A stretch of DNA of 64,000 nt, from the NCBI GenBank assembly GCA_963780865.1, contig CAWADT010000001.1, positions 62,001-126,000 on the forward strand, given 5' to 3'. The notes under the pieces were generated by a model. The model was not told the origin of the DNA. It searched no databases and saw nothing but the letters and a program-made list of their open reading frames with translations. The number at the start of each line of letters is the position of its first letter. The stretch's first letter is position 1. The position numbers and the translations under genes are program-made. Of this stretch, positions 51,340 through 59,821 are shown piece after piece. This DNA comes from FEN-1073 sp963780865 (lineage in GTDB: Bacteria > Chloroflexota > Anaerolineae > Anaerolineales > RBG-16-64-43).

Positions 51340-51453
51340 TGTACGCGGATTACGCGGAAACGACCGATTTCGCGGAAAATACATTTTGATCCGAATTCTT
51401 CTTTAAGATTCTTCAATCCGCGTAATCCGTTTAATCTGCGAAATCCGCGTACA
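51340..51453. repeat. Palindromic element with TGTACGCGGATT ends
   Basis: Perfect 12-bp inverted ends TGTACGCGGATT (51340-51351) and AATCCGCGTACA (51442-51453). The 475-base gap 51016-51490 also contains a GGATGGGATGAGG/TCCCAGC repeat (51110-51270) related to the interior of the element at 45231 and the GTAGCCGGG-type hairpin at 51301-51324. No gene. Confidence 0.75.
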
Positions 51454-51490
51454 AGAAGTAAAGAAAAAAAGTGCGGCGAAAACCGGTCGA

Positions 51491-52813
51491 TTAATCCGAA
51501 TCGCTTTCCTCGGCCGACGGCAACGGCGTCACCAGCACCTTGTCCACCCGCCGGCCGTCCATGTCCATCACCTCGAAACGGAAGCCTCCCGATTCGAACC
51601 TGTCGCCCGCGTGCGGAACTTCCCCCATCCGGGTCATGACGAATCCGCCGACGGTTTGGTAGGAGCCTTCCTCCGCCTCGGGCAGCGAGTCCAATTCGAG
51701 CAGGTCCTTCATCTCTTCGACGCTGAGCGTCCCGGCCATCAGCCAGGTGCCGTCGTCGCGGCGGATCACTTCCCGCTCGGCCGTCTCGCCTTTCGGGGGA
51801 AGATCTCCGACGATCGCCTCGAGGATGTCCGTCGGGCTGATGACGCCCGCTATGGTTCCGTATTCGTCGGTGACCAGCGCGAAATGCTCCCCGGTTCCCT
51901 TGAATTGCTCCAAGGCCTGGAGCGCTTCGGCGCTTTCCGGGATGAACACGGGCGGCCGGAGCAGTTTGCGGATATCCGGCGGATCGCACGTGAATCCGTG
52001 CGCCAGCAGATCTTTGGTGTGCAGGATCCCGAGCACGTTGTCGAGCTCCCCCTGCGCCACCGGGAAGCGCGTGCGGTGAGAGCCCAGGATCTGATCGTGG
52101 ATGGTCCCCTCGGGCTCGTCCAGATCGATCCAGTCGATATCCGGGCGGGGGGTCATCAGCGCGCCCACCCGCTGTCCGCCGAGGCGGAACACCCCTTCCA
52201 CCATTTCCTGCTCGGCTTCCTCGAAGACCCCGGCCTGGGTGCCCTGCTCAAGTAAGCCCTTGATCTCATCCTCGGTGACCGGCGGTTCGGCGGACGGATG
52301 AACGCCCAGCAGCCGGAGGATCAGGTTGGAAGAGCCCGAGAGGAGGCTCACGAGGGGCCGCATCAGGCGGGAAAGCGCGCGGATGGGAATGGCGATCGCG
52401 ATCGCCAGGCGTTCGGCCGAATGCAGGGCCAGCTGCTTGGGGACCAGTTCGCCCAGCACCAGAGTGAAAAAAGTGAGCAGCAAAACGACGAGGACGAACG
52501 ACGCGCCCTCGGCGTAAGGGGCGAGGGGCGCGAACGCGGCGAGGACGGCGGCCAGGGAATGCGCGAGCGTCGCGCCGCCGATCGCTCCGACCAGCGTCCC
52601 GACGAGCGTGATCCCGATCTGGACCGCGGCCAGGAATTGATCCGGCCGGCCGGACAGTTCCAGGGCGGCCCGGGCCCGTTCGTTCCCACCCTCGGCCAGC
52701 GGCTCGAGGCGGGATTTTCGCGCCGAGACCAGGGCCATCTCCGACATGGCGAAGAATCCGTTCAGGAGGATCAGGAAAAAGAGGAGGATGATTTCGAGCG
52801 CGAAGTTTTGCAT
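51491..52813 (-). CDS. CNNM/HlyC-CorC type membrane protein with CBS domains
   Basis: A 440-residue inner-membrane protein of the UPF0053 group. A DUF21/CNNM domain with three to four membrane segments covers residues 1-180 (LNGFFAMSEMALVSARKSRLEPLA is the family start). Two CBS domains follow (VGALMTPRPDIDWIDLDEP and RPPVFIPESAEALQALEQF). The CorC_HlyC domain ends the protein (GTLSVEEMKDLLELDSLP and TVGGFVMTRMGEVP). Members are linked to magnesium or cobalt efflux. It reads away from the kinase region and is preceded by a repeat-filled gap. Confidence 0.92.
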   Translation of the reverse strand: MQNFALEIILLFFLILLNGFFAMSEMALVSARKSRLEPLAEGGNERARAALELSGRPDQFLAAVQIGITLVGTLVGAIGGATLAHSLAAVLAAFAPLAPYAEGASFVLVVLLLTFFTLVLGELVPKQLALHSAERLAIAIAIPIRALSRLMRPLVSLLSGSSNLILRLLGVHPSAEPPVTEDEIKGLLEQGTQAGVFEEAEQEMVEGVFRLGGQRVGALMTPRPDIDWIDLDEPEGTIHDQILGSHRTRFPVAQGELDNVLGILHTKDLLAHGFTCDPPDIRKLLRPPVFIPESAEALQALEQFKGTGEHFALVTDEYGTIAGVISPTDILEAIVGDLPPKGETAEREVIRRDDGTWLMAGTLSVEEMKDLLELDSLPEAEEGSYQTVGGFVMTRMGEVPHAGDRFESGGFRFEVMDMDGRRVDKVLVTPLPSAEESDSD

Positions 52814-52929
52814 CTTCCCACCGCTCTGGTTTGGGGCTGAATTTATCCCGGGGTCGAACGCCGGGCGGAAGCCTCCCGGCCGCTTAAGAATTCTAGCATT
52901 GGAAAGGATCGCCCCCGCGCCGCCTGATT

Positions 52930-53080
52930 GTAGCCGGGGTCGCCGACCCCGGCTACAAATAATCGATCCACGCTACAACCGGATGAGGGGCGACCGGGGT
53001 CGCCGACCCCAGCTACAAATAATCGATCCACGCTACAACCGGATGAGGGGCGACCGGGGTCGCCGACCCCGGCTACAACT
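52930..53080. repeat. 60-bp tandem repeat with GTAGCCGGGGTC hairpin
   Basis: Exact 60-bp period from about 52935 to 53078 (about 2.4 copies), with one base change at 53011. Each unit holds the hairpin GGGGTCGCCGACCCC with GCTACAA, then AATCGATCCACGC and CCGGATGAGGGG. It sits between the 3' end of the kinase gene and the 5' end of the CNNM gene (both minus strand). Confidence 0.92.
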
Positions 53081-53093
53081 CGCCGATCCCTTC

Positions 53094-56000
53094 TTAGGCG
53101 GACGAAACCGGGATGGTGAAATGAAACGTGGAACCTTTGTGCAGTTCGCTTTCAAACCAGATCTTCCCGCCGTGCATTTCCACGAGGTTGCGGGTGATGT
53201 TCAAGCCCAGCCCGGTTCCCGGCAGGTCGCGGACCAGCCGGTCTTCGGAGCGGAAAAATTTTTGGAAGATGCTTTTCTGCTCCGGCGGCGAGATCCCCAA
53301 ACCCGTATCCTGGATGAGGACGTGCACCACCTCCGGCGGACCGCTGGGATCCCAGCGGTTGGGCGAATACTCGGCGGCGATCCGGAACGCGCCGCCGGGA
53401 AGAGTGTACTTCTGCGCGTTGCTGACGAGGTTGGTGAGGATTTGGATCAGCCGTCCGCGGTCGACCCACACCGGCGGCAGGTCGGAGGGGATGTCGAGGG
53501 CCAGTTTCTGTTGCTTGGATTCGATCTGCGACCGCAAGGCGTCGATCACCTCTTCCAGGGCCGGGGCCAGCTCGACGGCGGCGAACTCCAGCTTCAGCCG
53601 CCCGGTCTCGATCCGCGAGACGTCGTTCAGGTCGCTCACCAAAGCGGCCATGCGGTCCGCGTTGAGCCGGATGGTGGACAGGAAATTGGCTTGCGGCTGG
53701 GTGACCGGACCGACCGCGCCCTGGGCCAGCAGATCGGTGTAGCCGCGGATCGAAGTCATTGGCGTCTTCAATTCGTGGGCGACGAAGGAAATGAATTCGC
53801 TCTTGGCCTGATCGGCGTTCCGGACTTCGCTGTAGAGTTGGGCGCTTGCGATCGCGATCGCCGCGTGGGAGGCCAGCCGTTCCAGGAATTCCATTTGAGC
53901 GGTGGAGAAGGCGTTCGCCTTCTCGGATTCGAGGATCAGCGCGCCCATCGTCTGATTGTTGCGCCGGATGGGGACGACCAGAACGGTTTTCCCGCCGGGG
54001 AGCAGCCCGGGCGGGGAGGATCCTTCCGCCGCGCGCAGCGCCGCCCTTCCGGAAAGCACGATGTCCGCCAGTGCGCCGAATTCCGCGGGGAAAGGGCTGC
54101 CGATCTCGGGCGCGAGCGTCTCCGGATATCCGCTCGCGGCGGCCACGTCGAATTGGCCGCCCGAGAGGCCGGCCGCCAGCCCGGCGCCGGATTCCGTGTA
54201 TCGAATCGCCCAGTCCAGGGTGATGGCCATCGCTTGAATTCGGTCCGACGCGTTGTTTAATTCCTGGTCGAGGCGCTGGAGGGAAGTCAGTTCGTCGGCC
54301 ATCGCCGATGCCCCGGGTTGTCCGTCGCGGCCGGCGCCGGAGAGCGCCACCACGGCCGCGGCCGCGAACTCCTGCATCAGGTTTTCCTCTTCGGCCGGGA
54401 GCGCCCCGCCCCGCGCAGGATTCCACAGGACGATCCAGCCGATCAGTTGTTCCCTCCGGCGGAGCGGGAAGCTCGCCGCGCGGAGAAAATGGGAGCCGTA
54501 CTCCAGCAGCGTCTGGCGAAACGGATCGTCGTCCGGAAGCAGCGCAAGGTAGTTCGGACGGTCTTCCGCCGAGGGTTGGGTGAACGGGTGAGAGGCTTCG
54601 AGCGATGGCAGTCCGGTCGATTCTTCCCCCAGACCGTCCTGCCGCGCGACCACCCATCCGCCGCAGGGATCGGGCAGCAGCAGGAAAGCGGCTTCGCAAG
54701 GGAAGAGATCCATCGCTCCGGAGAGGATGAGGCCGGAAAGCGTACCTCCGTCCGGCGCTCCGGCGAGACGGCGGGACGCCCGGAGGAGCGCCGCCATCAT
54801 CTCCGCGCGGCGGGCGGACGCGCGCTCGAGCATCAAGCGCGAGATGGCGGGCCCGGCGTGCGCGGCGATCGATTCCAGCAAAAAGCGGTCGGCCTCTCCG
54901 AACGGTTCGGCCCGCGCTAGAACGAGGGCGCCGATGACGGACGATCCCGCCGGCAGGGGAATCCCCGCCCAGGCGCCGGCCCGCTCGCGCTGGGGAAGAT
55001 TCCGAATCCGGCACGCTTCGGAGTAATCCCCGGCGCAAACGGTTTGGCCCGTGCGCACGACCTCTCCCGCCAGATCCTCGGCAAGGGGAATCGGAACTCC
55101 CTCGCGCGCCTTGCGGCGTGTGCCGTCTTCGAAATAGAAGACGTAGGAGAGGGTGGAGGCCGTTCCGTCGGCCAAGGCGATCCGGAAGGACCGCGCCGGA
55201 ACCAGGCGGAGGGTTTGCGATTGGAGCAGTTCCAGCAGCACGTCGAGATCGGCGGCGGAATGAATGATCCGGGAAAGCGGAAGGAGAACGTCGCGCGCGT
55301 CGGCGTAGACGTTTTTCCCTCCTCCGTCCGCGGCCATCGCCCGTCCGGCCCACAACTGCAATAGGGACAGGTCGTCTTCGGAGTATTTTCGATCGCGGCT
55401 GCGGGGTCCAAGAACCACAAACCCGTCCAGATGTCGGTCCCGGCGCAGGGCGACGACGGCCCGCGCCCCAAGGGTGAACAGCCGCGCGCGGTCGCCGAAT
55501 AAATCGGGCGGCGGTTCGGGTCCGATCACGCGCGTTTCGGTGCTCGAAACCAGATTCTGGGCCAGGTCGCCGTCCGCGGAAAAGGTCACATCCGTGGTGG
55601 GCGCCGAAAAAGTTTTTCCGTCGGCCTGGAGCCGATACAGGTGGAGGTGCGCGGGTGAAAACTTCTCCCCGATCCGGCGGATGAAATCCGCGGTCGGATC
55701 CTCCGGAGCCGGATTGGCCAACCCCCGGCCGGGCATCTCGCGCTTGAAGGAATCCCCGGACGACCGGGCGGGAGTTTTCTCAATCTGCCCGAGCAGCCCT
55801 CTTCGGATCGGCCAGAGGATCAGGGCCGAAAGGGCGATCATTCCCACCCGAATTAAAGTGGCGACGTTGGAAAAAACGGTTGTGATGAGGACGGCGCAAC
55901 CAAAGACCAGCAGCAGGAAGCCGAGGTCCATGAAAAAAACATACCAATCGGAAACCGGGCTTCGGCGAGCGTTGGAGGGACGGTCTCCCACGGGATTCAT
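53094..56000 (-). CDS. Sensor histidine kinase with several GAF domains
   Basis: A 968-residue membrane kinase. Two N-terminal membrane segments lie within residues 20-68, with almost no periplasmic part. A linker and three GAF-like domains follow (about 230-390, 405-560, 580-715). The HisKA H-box is FISFVAHELKTPMTSIRGY with His742, and the ATPase domain has DTGLGISPPEQ and GTGLGLNITRNLVEMHGG near the end. It should sense a cytosolic small molecule, redox or light-type signal. No response regulator is adjacent. It lies 12 bases after the LysM/C39 gene on the same strand, so the two form an operon. Confidence 0.93.
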   Translation of the reverse strand: MNPVGDRPSNARRSPVSDWYVFFMDLGFLLLVFGCAVLITTVFSNVATLIRVGMIALSALILWPIRRGLLGQIEKTPARSSGDSFKREMPGRGLANPAPEDPTADFIRRIGEKFSPAHLHLYRLQADGKTFSAPTTDVTFSADGDLAQNLVSSTETRVIGPEPPPDLFGDRARLFTLGARAVVALRRDRHLDGFVVLGPRSRDRKYSEDDLSLLQLWAGRAMAADGGGKNVYADARDVLLPLSRIIHSAADLDVLLELLQSQTLRLVPARSFRIALADGTASTLSYVFYFEDGTRRKAREGVPIPLAEDLAGEVVRTGQTVCAGDYSEACRIRNLPQRERAGAWAGIPLPAGSSVIGALVLARAEPFGEADRFLLESIAAHAGPAISRLMLERASARRAEMMAALLRASRRLAGAPDGGTLSGLILSGAMDLFPCEAAFLLLPDPCGGWVVARQDGLGEESTGLPSLEASHPFTQPSAEDRPNYLALLPDDDPFRQTLLEYGSHFLRAASFPLRRREQLIGWIVLWNPARGGALPAEEENLMQEFAAAAVVALSGAGRDGQPGASAMADELTSLQRLDQELNNASDRIQAMAITLDWAIRYTESGAGLAAGLSGGQFDVAAASGYPETLAPEIGSPFPAEFGALADIVLSGRAALRAAEGSSPPGLLPGGKTVLVVPIRRNNQTMGALILESEKANAFSTAQMEFLERLASHAAIAIASAQLYSEVRNADQAKSEFISFVAHELKTPMTSIRGYTDLLAQGAVGPVTQPQANFLSTIRLNADRMAALVSDLNDVSRIETGRLKLEFAAVELAPALEEVIDALRSQIESKQQKLALDIPSDLPPVWVDRGRLIQILTNLVSNAQKYTLPGGAFRIAAEYSPNRWDPSGPPEVVHVLIQDTGLGISPPEQKSIFQKFFRSEDRLVRDLPGTGLGLNITRNLVEMHGGKIWFESELHKGSTFHFTIPVSSA

Positions 56001-56012
56001 AGACGCTTGAAA

Positions 56013-57065
56013 TTATCGCGCGGGCAGGGTAAGCACCTGGCCGGGATAGATGGTATAGGGCCAGGATATTCCGTTGGCGCCGGCGATCGATGGCCAGTAT
56101 AACCCGAACCGCCCGGCGATACCCGCCAGCGTGTCGCCCGCTTGGACGGTGTAGAGCGGCGGCGCGTCGGTTGAGGAATCCGTTCCGGCCGTGGGCAAGG
56201 GCTGGGCCGGAGCGGCGGGCGCGCTTCCGGATACGAGCAGCTGCTGGCCCGGGTAGATCGTGTAGGGAGCGTACAGATTGTTCCACGCGGCCAGGTTCTC
56301 CCAGCCGATGCCGAATCGCGCGCCGATGCTCCGCAGGGTGTCGCCCGACTGGACGGAGTAATAGACCGGTTGCGGGGCAGCGGCCGGCGTTGCAGCGGAG
56401 CTTATCGGCGGCACGGGATTCGCCCCGCCGTAGACGATGGCCATGTTCCCCAGCACCGCCCACGAATTCAGGAACTGCGCCCGGTCGATCCGTTGCGCCA
56501 GACCCGTAAATGACTCGAGGACTGTATACGAGGACGGGTCGTATCCGAGAACGATCCCGGTGTGTTCGAAGGGAGCGGCCGCGTAGACCGTGCCGTCGGA
56601 AGAGGCCAGGGAAACAGCCGCGGCCGTCCGAAAACCGTAAATGTACCAGACGATCACGGGACGTCCGGACGCGATTTCGGATTGCAATTCGATTTCGGAG
56701 AGGTTATTGCGCGCCACCGCCGGGAGCCCGTATGCGCTCTGGAGCAACGCGGCCACCGGCGGGGCGTATACGCCGTATCCGCGCGGGGGCAGGTGGCCGG
56801 GCGAGTCGTCGACGTTTCCCACGAACCCGGTTCCGGGATTATCGGTTTTGGGGAGTTGCTGCAGGAAGGTGAGCTCGTCCACCGCCACGCCCCAGAAGCC
56901 GGCCCAATCCGCGGCCGAACGGGATTCGCAATCGAGAGATAACGCTTGCGGATGGCCGCCTATGCCGCTCACGGCCGCCGCCGGCGGGAGGTCGGATGCC
57001 CGCGCCGTTGAGGGCAGCAGTATGGCTGCAATCAGGATCGGCAGAATAAATGCGCGGCTGGACAT
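56013..57065 (-). CDS. Exported C39-like peptidase with two LysM domains
   Basis: A 350-residue secreted protein. A signal peptide ends near LLPSTARASD. Residues 40-215 match the peptidase_C39_2 type: LSLDCESRSAADWAGFWG holds the candidate catalytic Cys, and AAPFEHTGIVLGYDPSSYTVLESF holds the His. Two LysM peptidoglycan-binding domains follow (YYSVQSGDTLRSIGARFGI and YTVQAGDTLAGIAGRFGL). It would act at the cell wall. It is the first gene of an operon with the GAF kinase, so the kinase may respond to wall state, but this is inference. Confidence 0.85.
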   Translation of the reverse strand: MSSRAFILPILIAAILLPSTARASDLPPAAAVSGIGGHPQALSLDCESRSAADWAGFWGVAVDELTFLQQLPKTDNPGTGFVGNVDDSPGHLPPRGYGVYAPPVAALLQSAYGLPAVARNNLSEIELQSEIASGRPVIVWYIYGFRTAAAVSLASSDGTVYAAAPFEHTGIVLGYDPSSYTVLESFTGLAQRIDRAQFLNSWAVLGNMAIVYGGANPVPPISSAATPAAAPQPVYYSVQSGDTLRSIGARFGIGWENLAAWNNLYAPYTIYPGQQLLVSGSAPAAPAQPLPTAGTDSSTDAPPLYTVQAGDTLAGIAGRFGLYWPSIAGANGISWPYTIYPGQVLTLPAR

Positions 57066-57369
57066 ATTTGTATTGTAAGCTTTTCCCTAATTTCCGATCG
57101 AAAAAAATTCTATCTTCCACACTAGACCTCTCCCTCCTTCCGTACTACGGGAAGGAGGGAGAGGAGAAGGAGAGGGTGGATGGGATGGGACGTCGGCAAA
57201 GTAAACAATAGAAATAGAAAAATAGTAACTACTTCTATGAGGGCGTTGGTGTCAAGCCCTTAAGGAAGAAAAAGAAAATATTCCTCCCAATCTGCCGTGG
57301 TTTAAGCAGATGGACTTGCCTTCCTCGGGTCCTTTCCGGGCGTCCAGACACTCCGTTCTCGTCACCGGA

Positions 57370-58837
57370 ATAGCTACTAGCTTCCTTTCAAGTCAAGGCA
57401 ATTCTTCGCCAAGAACCAACTTCTATCCGTGCTGACCGGTCTCGGCCAGACACCGTATACTTCATGCGCCGCAAGGCGATGGGTGAAGCCAATTCCAGGC
57501 AAACCCCATCTCAGTCGTCGGTCCCTGTTCGGAAACCCAGCAGTTACGCGGGCTGCCTGAAGTAACCTTCTCCGGATAATGAATGCCGGGGCGAGAGTGG
57601 ACACACTTTAAATGGGCTTTTGTTTTAGGATCGCCCCTGTGGGCATCACCCCCGTTTCCAGATAGCGCCAAAGCGCGATCAACAATTTGCGCGCCAACGC
57701 CACAATCCCGATCCGCCTCAGACGCGCACTGCCCCTCCCAAATCGATCCGCATACCAGTGGCTTAGCTGGCTCTTGGGCTGGTAGCGCAACCAATCCCAG
57801 GCGATTTCGATCGCCATGGAGCAAATCTCAGGATTTCCGGACTTCCCAATCCCCTGTTCCTGGAAGGATCCTCCACTTTGGTATGGCATGGGGGTCAGCC
57901 CCGCTATTGCTCCGAGTTCCCGGCGGTTTTGAAATTTCCTCCAACCGAATAATTCCATCACGAACAACCAGGCGCTGTTTGGCCCGATCCCCCTCAGGGA
58001 CATCAGCTGGCGGACCTGGTCCAGAGCTTCCCCTTTCCCTTCACGAATGGCTTTCTCCCTTTCCGTGTCCAACTCTTCAATCTGTTGTTCCAGTGCCTTG
58101 GTCCGTTGATTTTCCCGCAATAACCGCTCTTGTAGTTTCACCGGCAAGGGATTTCCATCCCAAATCCGAACGTCTCCAAGCCGGTCGGAAAATTTCGTTC
58201 GCACACTCATTTTCACCCCCTGGCTGGCCAGCAATCCTTTGATCCGGTTGGTGTATTCCGTGTGGTCTTTCTTTAGGGCCGCCAATTCCCGGTGCAGTTG
58301 CCGGTCATCCTCCTCGGAGGCGCTTGGGACGTGCAGGATATGCCAGACCTTGGTTTCTCCCTCGTGATATCGGATCAGCATCGTGAGCAGCTTGTTGGCA
58401 TCCATCCGGTCGGTCTTCGCCCTTCTCGCCCGACGGTTTACTTCAATACTGGATGAATCGACTATTTGGTTGTCAATTCCCCGGCTCAGCAAATATCGAT
58501 GCAGCCAGAAACCGTCACGGCCGGCCTCGTAACAACTGCGGATCGGGACGTCCAGTGGCAATCCAAACCGTTTCTTCGCCAGAAGGATCTCCTCTTCCAA
58601 GGCGCCCAGATCCCGGGCTTCGATCCGTCGTATCCGTGGCGGCTGACCAAATCCTACGCTAAATCCCAAGGTCCAAGTGTTCCAGCCCAGTTCAAATGCG
58701 AGATACAACGTCAACGTTGGTTTTGCGCTATACTCTGGTTTGCGGGTTGTTGCAGTGCGCATCGCTTCCTCCTCTTGTTGGGGATACCAGGAAGTTTGCA
58801 CGCAACGGCCCGCAAGTTCAACTACGCCCCCTGCATA
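57370..58837 (-). mobile_element. IS110-family insertion sequence (approximate limits)
   Basis: Contains the transposase gene at 57608-58762 and about 240 bases of noncoding sequence downstream of it. The left limit is set by the repeat element that starts at 58838; the right limit is guessed from TGACTTGAAAGGAAGC on the minus strand near 57380-57395. IS110 elements make no inverted repeats or clear duplications, so the ends cannot be fixed by eye. Bases 57066-57369 hold a GGGAAGGAGGGAGAGG hairpin and no gene. Confidence 0.6.
57608..58762 (-). CDS. IS110-family transposase (bridge-RNA-type recombinase)
   Basis: A 384-residue recombinase. The N-terminal RuvC-like DEDD domain begins LYLAFELGWNTW, with Glu24 where Asp is usual; then CYEAGRDGFWLHRYL, and RRAKTDRMDANKL with the last two Asp. 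A coiled-coil region follows. The C-terminal Transposase_20 domain is LMSLRGIGPNSAWLFVMEL, then ELGAIAGLTPMPYQSGG, and GKSGNPEICSMAIEIAWDW. I chose the ATG at 58762 with AGGAGG before it; the longer frame runs into unrelated repeat sequence. The gene is intact. Confidence 0.9.
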   Translation of the reverse strand: MRTATTRKPEYSAKPTLTLYLAFELGWNTWTLGFSVGFGQPPRIRRIEARDLGALEEEILLAKKRFGLPLDVPIRSCYEAGRDGFWLHRYLLSRGIDNQIVDSSSIEVNRRARRAKTDRMDANKLLTMLIRYHEGETKVWHILHVPSASEEDDRQLHRELAALKKDHTEYTNRIKGLLASQGVKMSVRTKFSDRLGDVRIWDGNPLPVKLQERLLRENQRTKALEQQIEELDTEREKAIREGKGEALDQVRQLMSLRGIGPNSAWLFVMELFGWRKFQNRRELGAIAGLTPMPYQSGGSFQEQGIGKSGNPEICSMAIEIAWDWLRYQPKSQLSHWYADRFGRGSARLRRIGIVALARKLLIALWRYLETGVMPTGAILKQKPI

Positions 58838-59060
58838 GTATCTCAGAGGGGCTTCCGCCTTTGTACACGGATTGTCCCGTACGCATATGCCGCTCACGGG
58901 GCAGCCCGCCCCGGCTCCGCCGCGCGGGCCGGGGGCACCGAAAAGAGCCGATACACTGAAAAACAATATTTTTTTGTCCATGAAAAATTCTCGGTGATTT
59001 CGGATTTTTTCCGTGGCTCGGTGTACGTTTTCCCTGACCAAAGTAGTTATGAAAAAAAAC
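58838..59060. mobile_element. Miniature element (GTAAC-type ends), reverse copy with 60-bp insertion
   Basis: Begins GTATCTCAGAGGGGC and ends CCAAAGTAGTTAT. The interior matches 62282-62444 in reverse, including CCTTTGTACACGGATTG and CACCGAAAAGAGCCGA. About 60 bp of GC-rich sequence (58882-58940) interrupts it at GATTG/CACCG. No 8-bp duplication is visible, consistent with rearrangement next to the IS110 element. Confidence 0.6.
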
Positions 59061-59137
59061 ATCCATGCGCTAAAAAAAAGCGCCAATTTGCCTTTGATAC
59101 AATACCGGCTTGGCTGGCCGGGCTTTCCGGCGGCCGG

Positions 59138-59821
59138 ATGAAAAATATGCGATTAATTTTGGCGTCCGTTTCCCCGCGCCGGCGGGAATTGCTCCGGCAA
59201 TGCGGCATCGACTGCGGGATCCAATCGGCAGAAACCGAGGAAACCGTGCGCGCGGGGGAGACTCCGGAAGAAACGGCCCTTCGGCTGGCCCGGGAGAAGG
59301 CGCTCGGCGTATTGCGTTCTTTAAAAGGAAGCGACGCCTGGATTTTGGCGGCGGATACCGTGGTGGCCGACGGTTCCGCGGTTCTGGGCAAACCCCGCGA
59401 CGTGGAGCAGGCCAGGGAATATCTGCTGCGGCTGCGCGGGCGCGAGCACCGGGTGATCACCGGCGTGTGCCTGTTGCTCGCGCCGGCGGAAAAAGAACTC
59501 GCCGCGCTGGAACTCACCACGGTGCGCATGCGGGATTATTCTCCGCGTGAGGCGGAGGAATATCTGGCCAGCGGCGACGGCATGGATAAAGCCGGAGCGT
59601 ACGCCATCCAAAATCCGGCCTTCCATCCGGTGGAAAGCTTGGGCGGGTGTTACACTAACGTCGTGGGGCTTCCCCTGTGCCGGGTATACGATCTTCTGGC
59701 GCGGGCGGGAGCAGAGCCGGCCCGGCCGCTTCCGGAAGGCTGCCGCGCGGGCGGGGCGTGCGGGTTCGATGAAAGGAAATTTCCGCGTCCCGGGAAGGCG
59801 CGGAGGAGAGCATCGTTTTGA
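59138..59821 (+). CDS. maf: Maf-like nucleoside triphosphate pyrophosphatase
   Basis: A 227-residue enzyme that hydrolyses non-canonical or damaged nucleoside triphosphates to monophosphates and pyrophosphate. The N-terminus LILASVSPRRRELLRQCGI holds the SxSPRR loop. ILAADTVV and DKAGAYAIQNPAF follow, with the ESLGGCYTNVVGLPL motif near residue 170. About 30 extra basic residues extend the C-terminus. The start is ATG 59138 or 59147; neither has a strong Shine-Dalgarno. The stop overlaps the TTG start of the PBP gene (TTGA), so the two are coupled. Confidence 0.93.
   Translation: MKNMRLILASVSPRRRELLRQCGIDCGIQSAETEETVRAGETPEETALRLAREKALGVLRSLKGSDAWILAADTVVADGSAVLGKPRDVEQAREYLLRLRGREHRVITGVCLLLAPAEKELAALELTTVRMRDYSPREAEEYLASGDGMDKAGAYAIQNPAFHPVESLGGCYTNVVGLPLCRVYDLLARAGAEPARPLPEGCRAGGACGFDERKFPRPGKARRRASF

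Noticed and set aside
52930..53080. Possible CRISPR-like array
   Set aside because: The whole 60-bp unit is repeated, including what would be the spacer, so it is a simple tandem repeat.
52746..54260. 504-residue plus-strand frame
   Set aside because: Antisense to the histidine kinase and CNNM genes; composition is that of a GC-rich shadow frame.
53152..55353. 733-residue minus-strand frame
   Set aside because: Alternative frame inside the histidine kinase gene, Arg/Gly/Pro-rich with no domain.
58466..59137. Upstream extension of maf
   Set aside because: Runs through repeat sequence and antisense to the IS110 transposase; Maf starts at 59138 or 59147.
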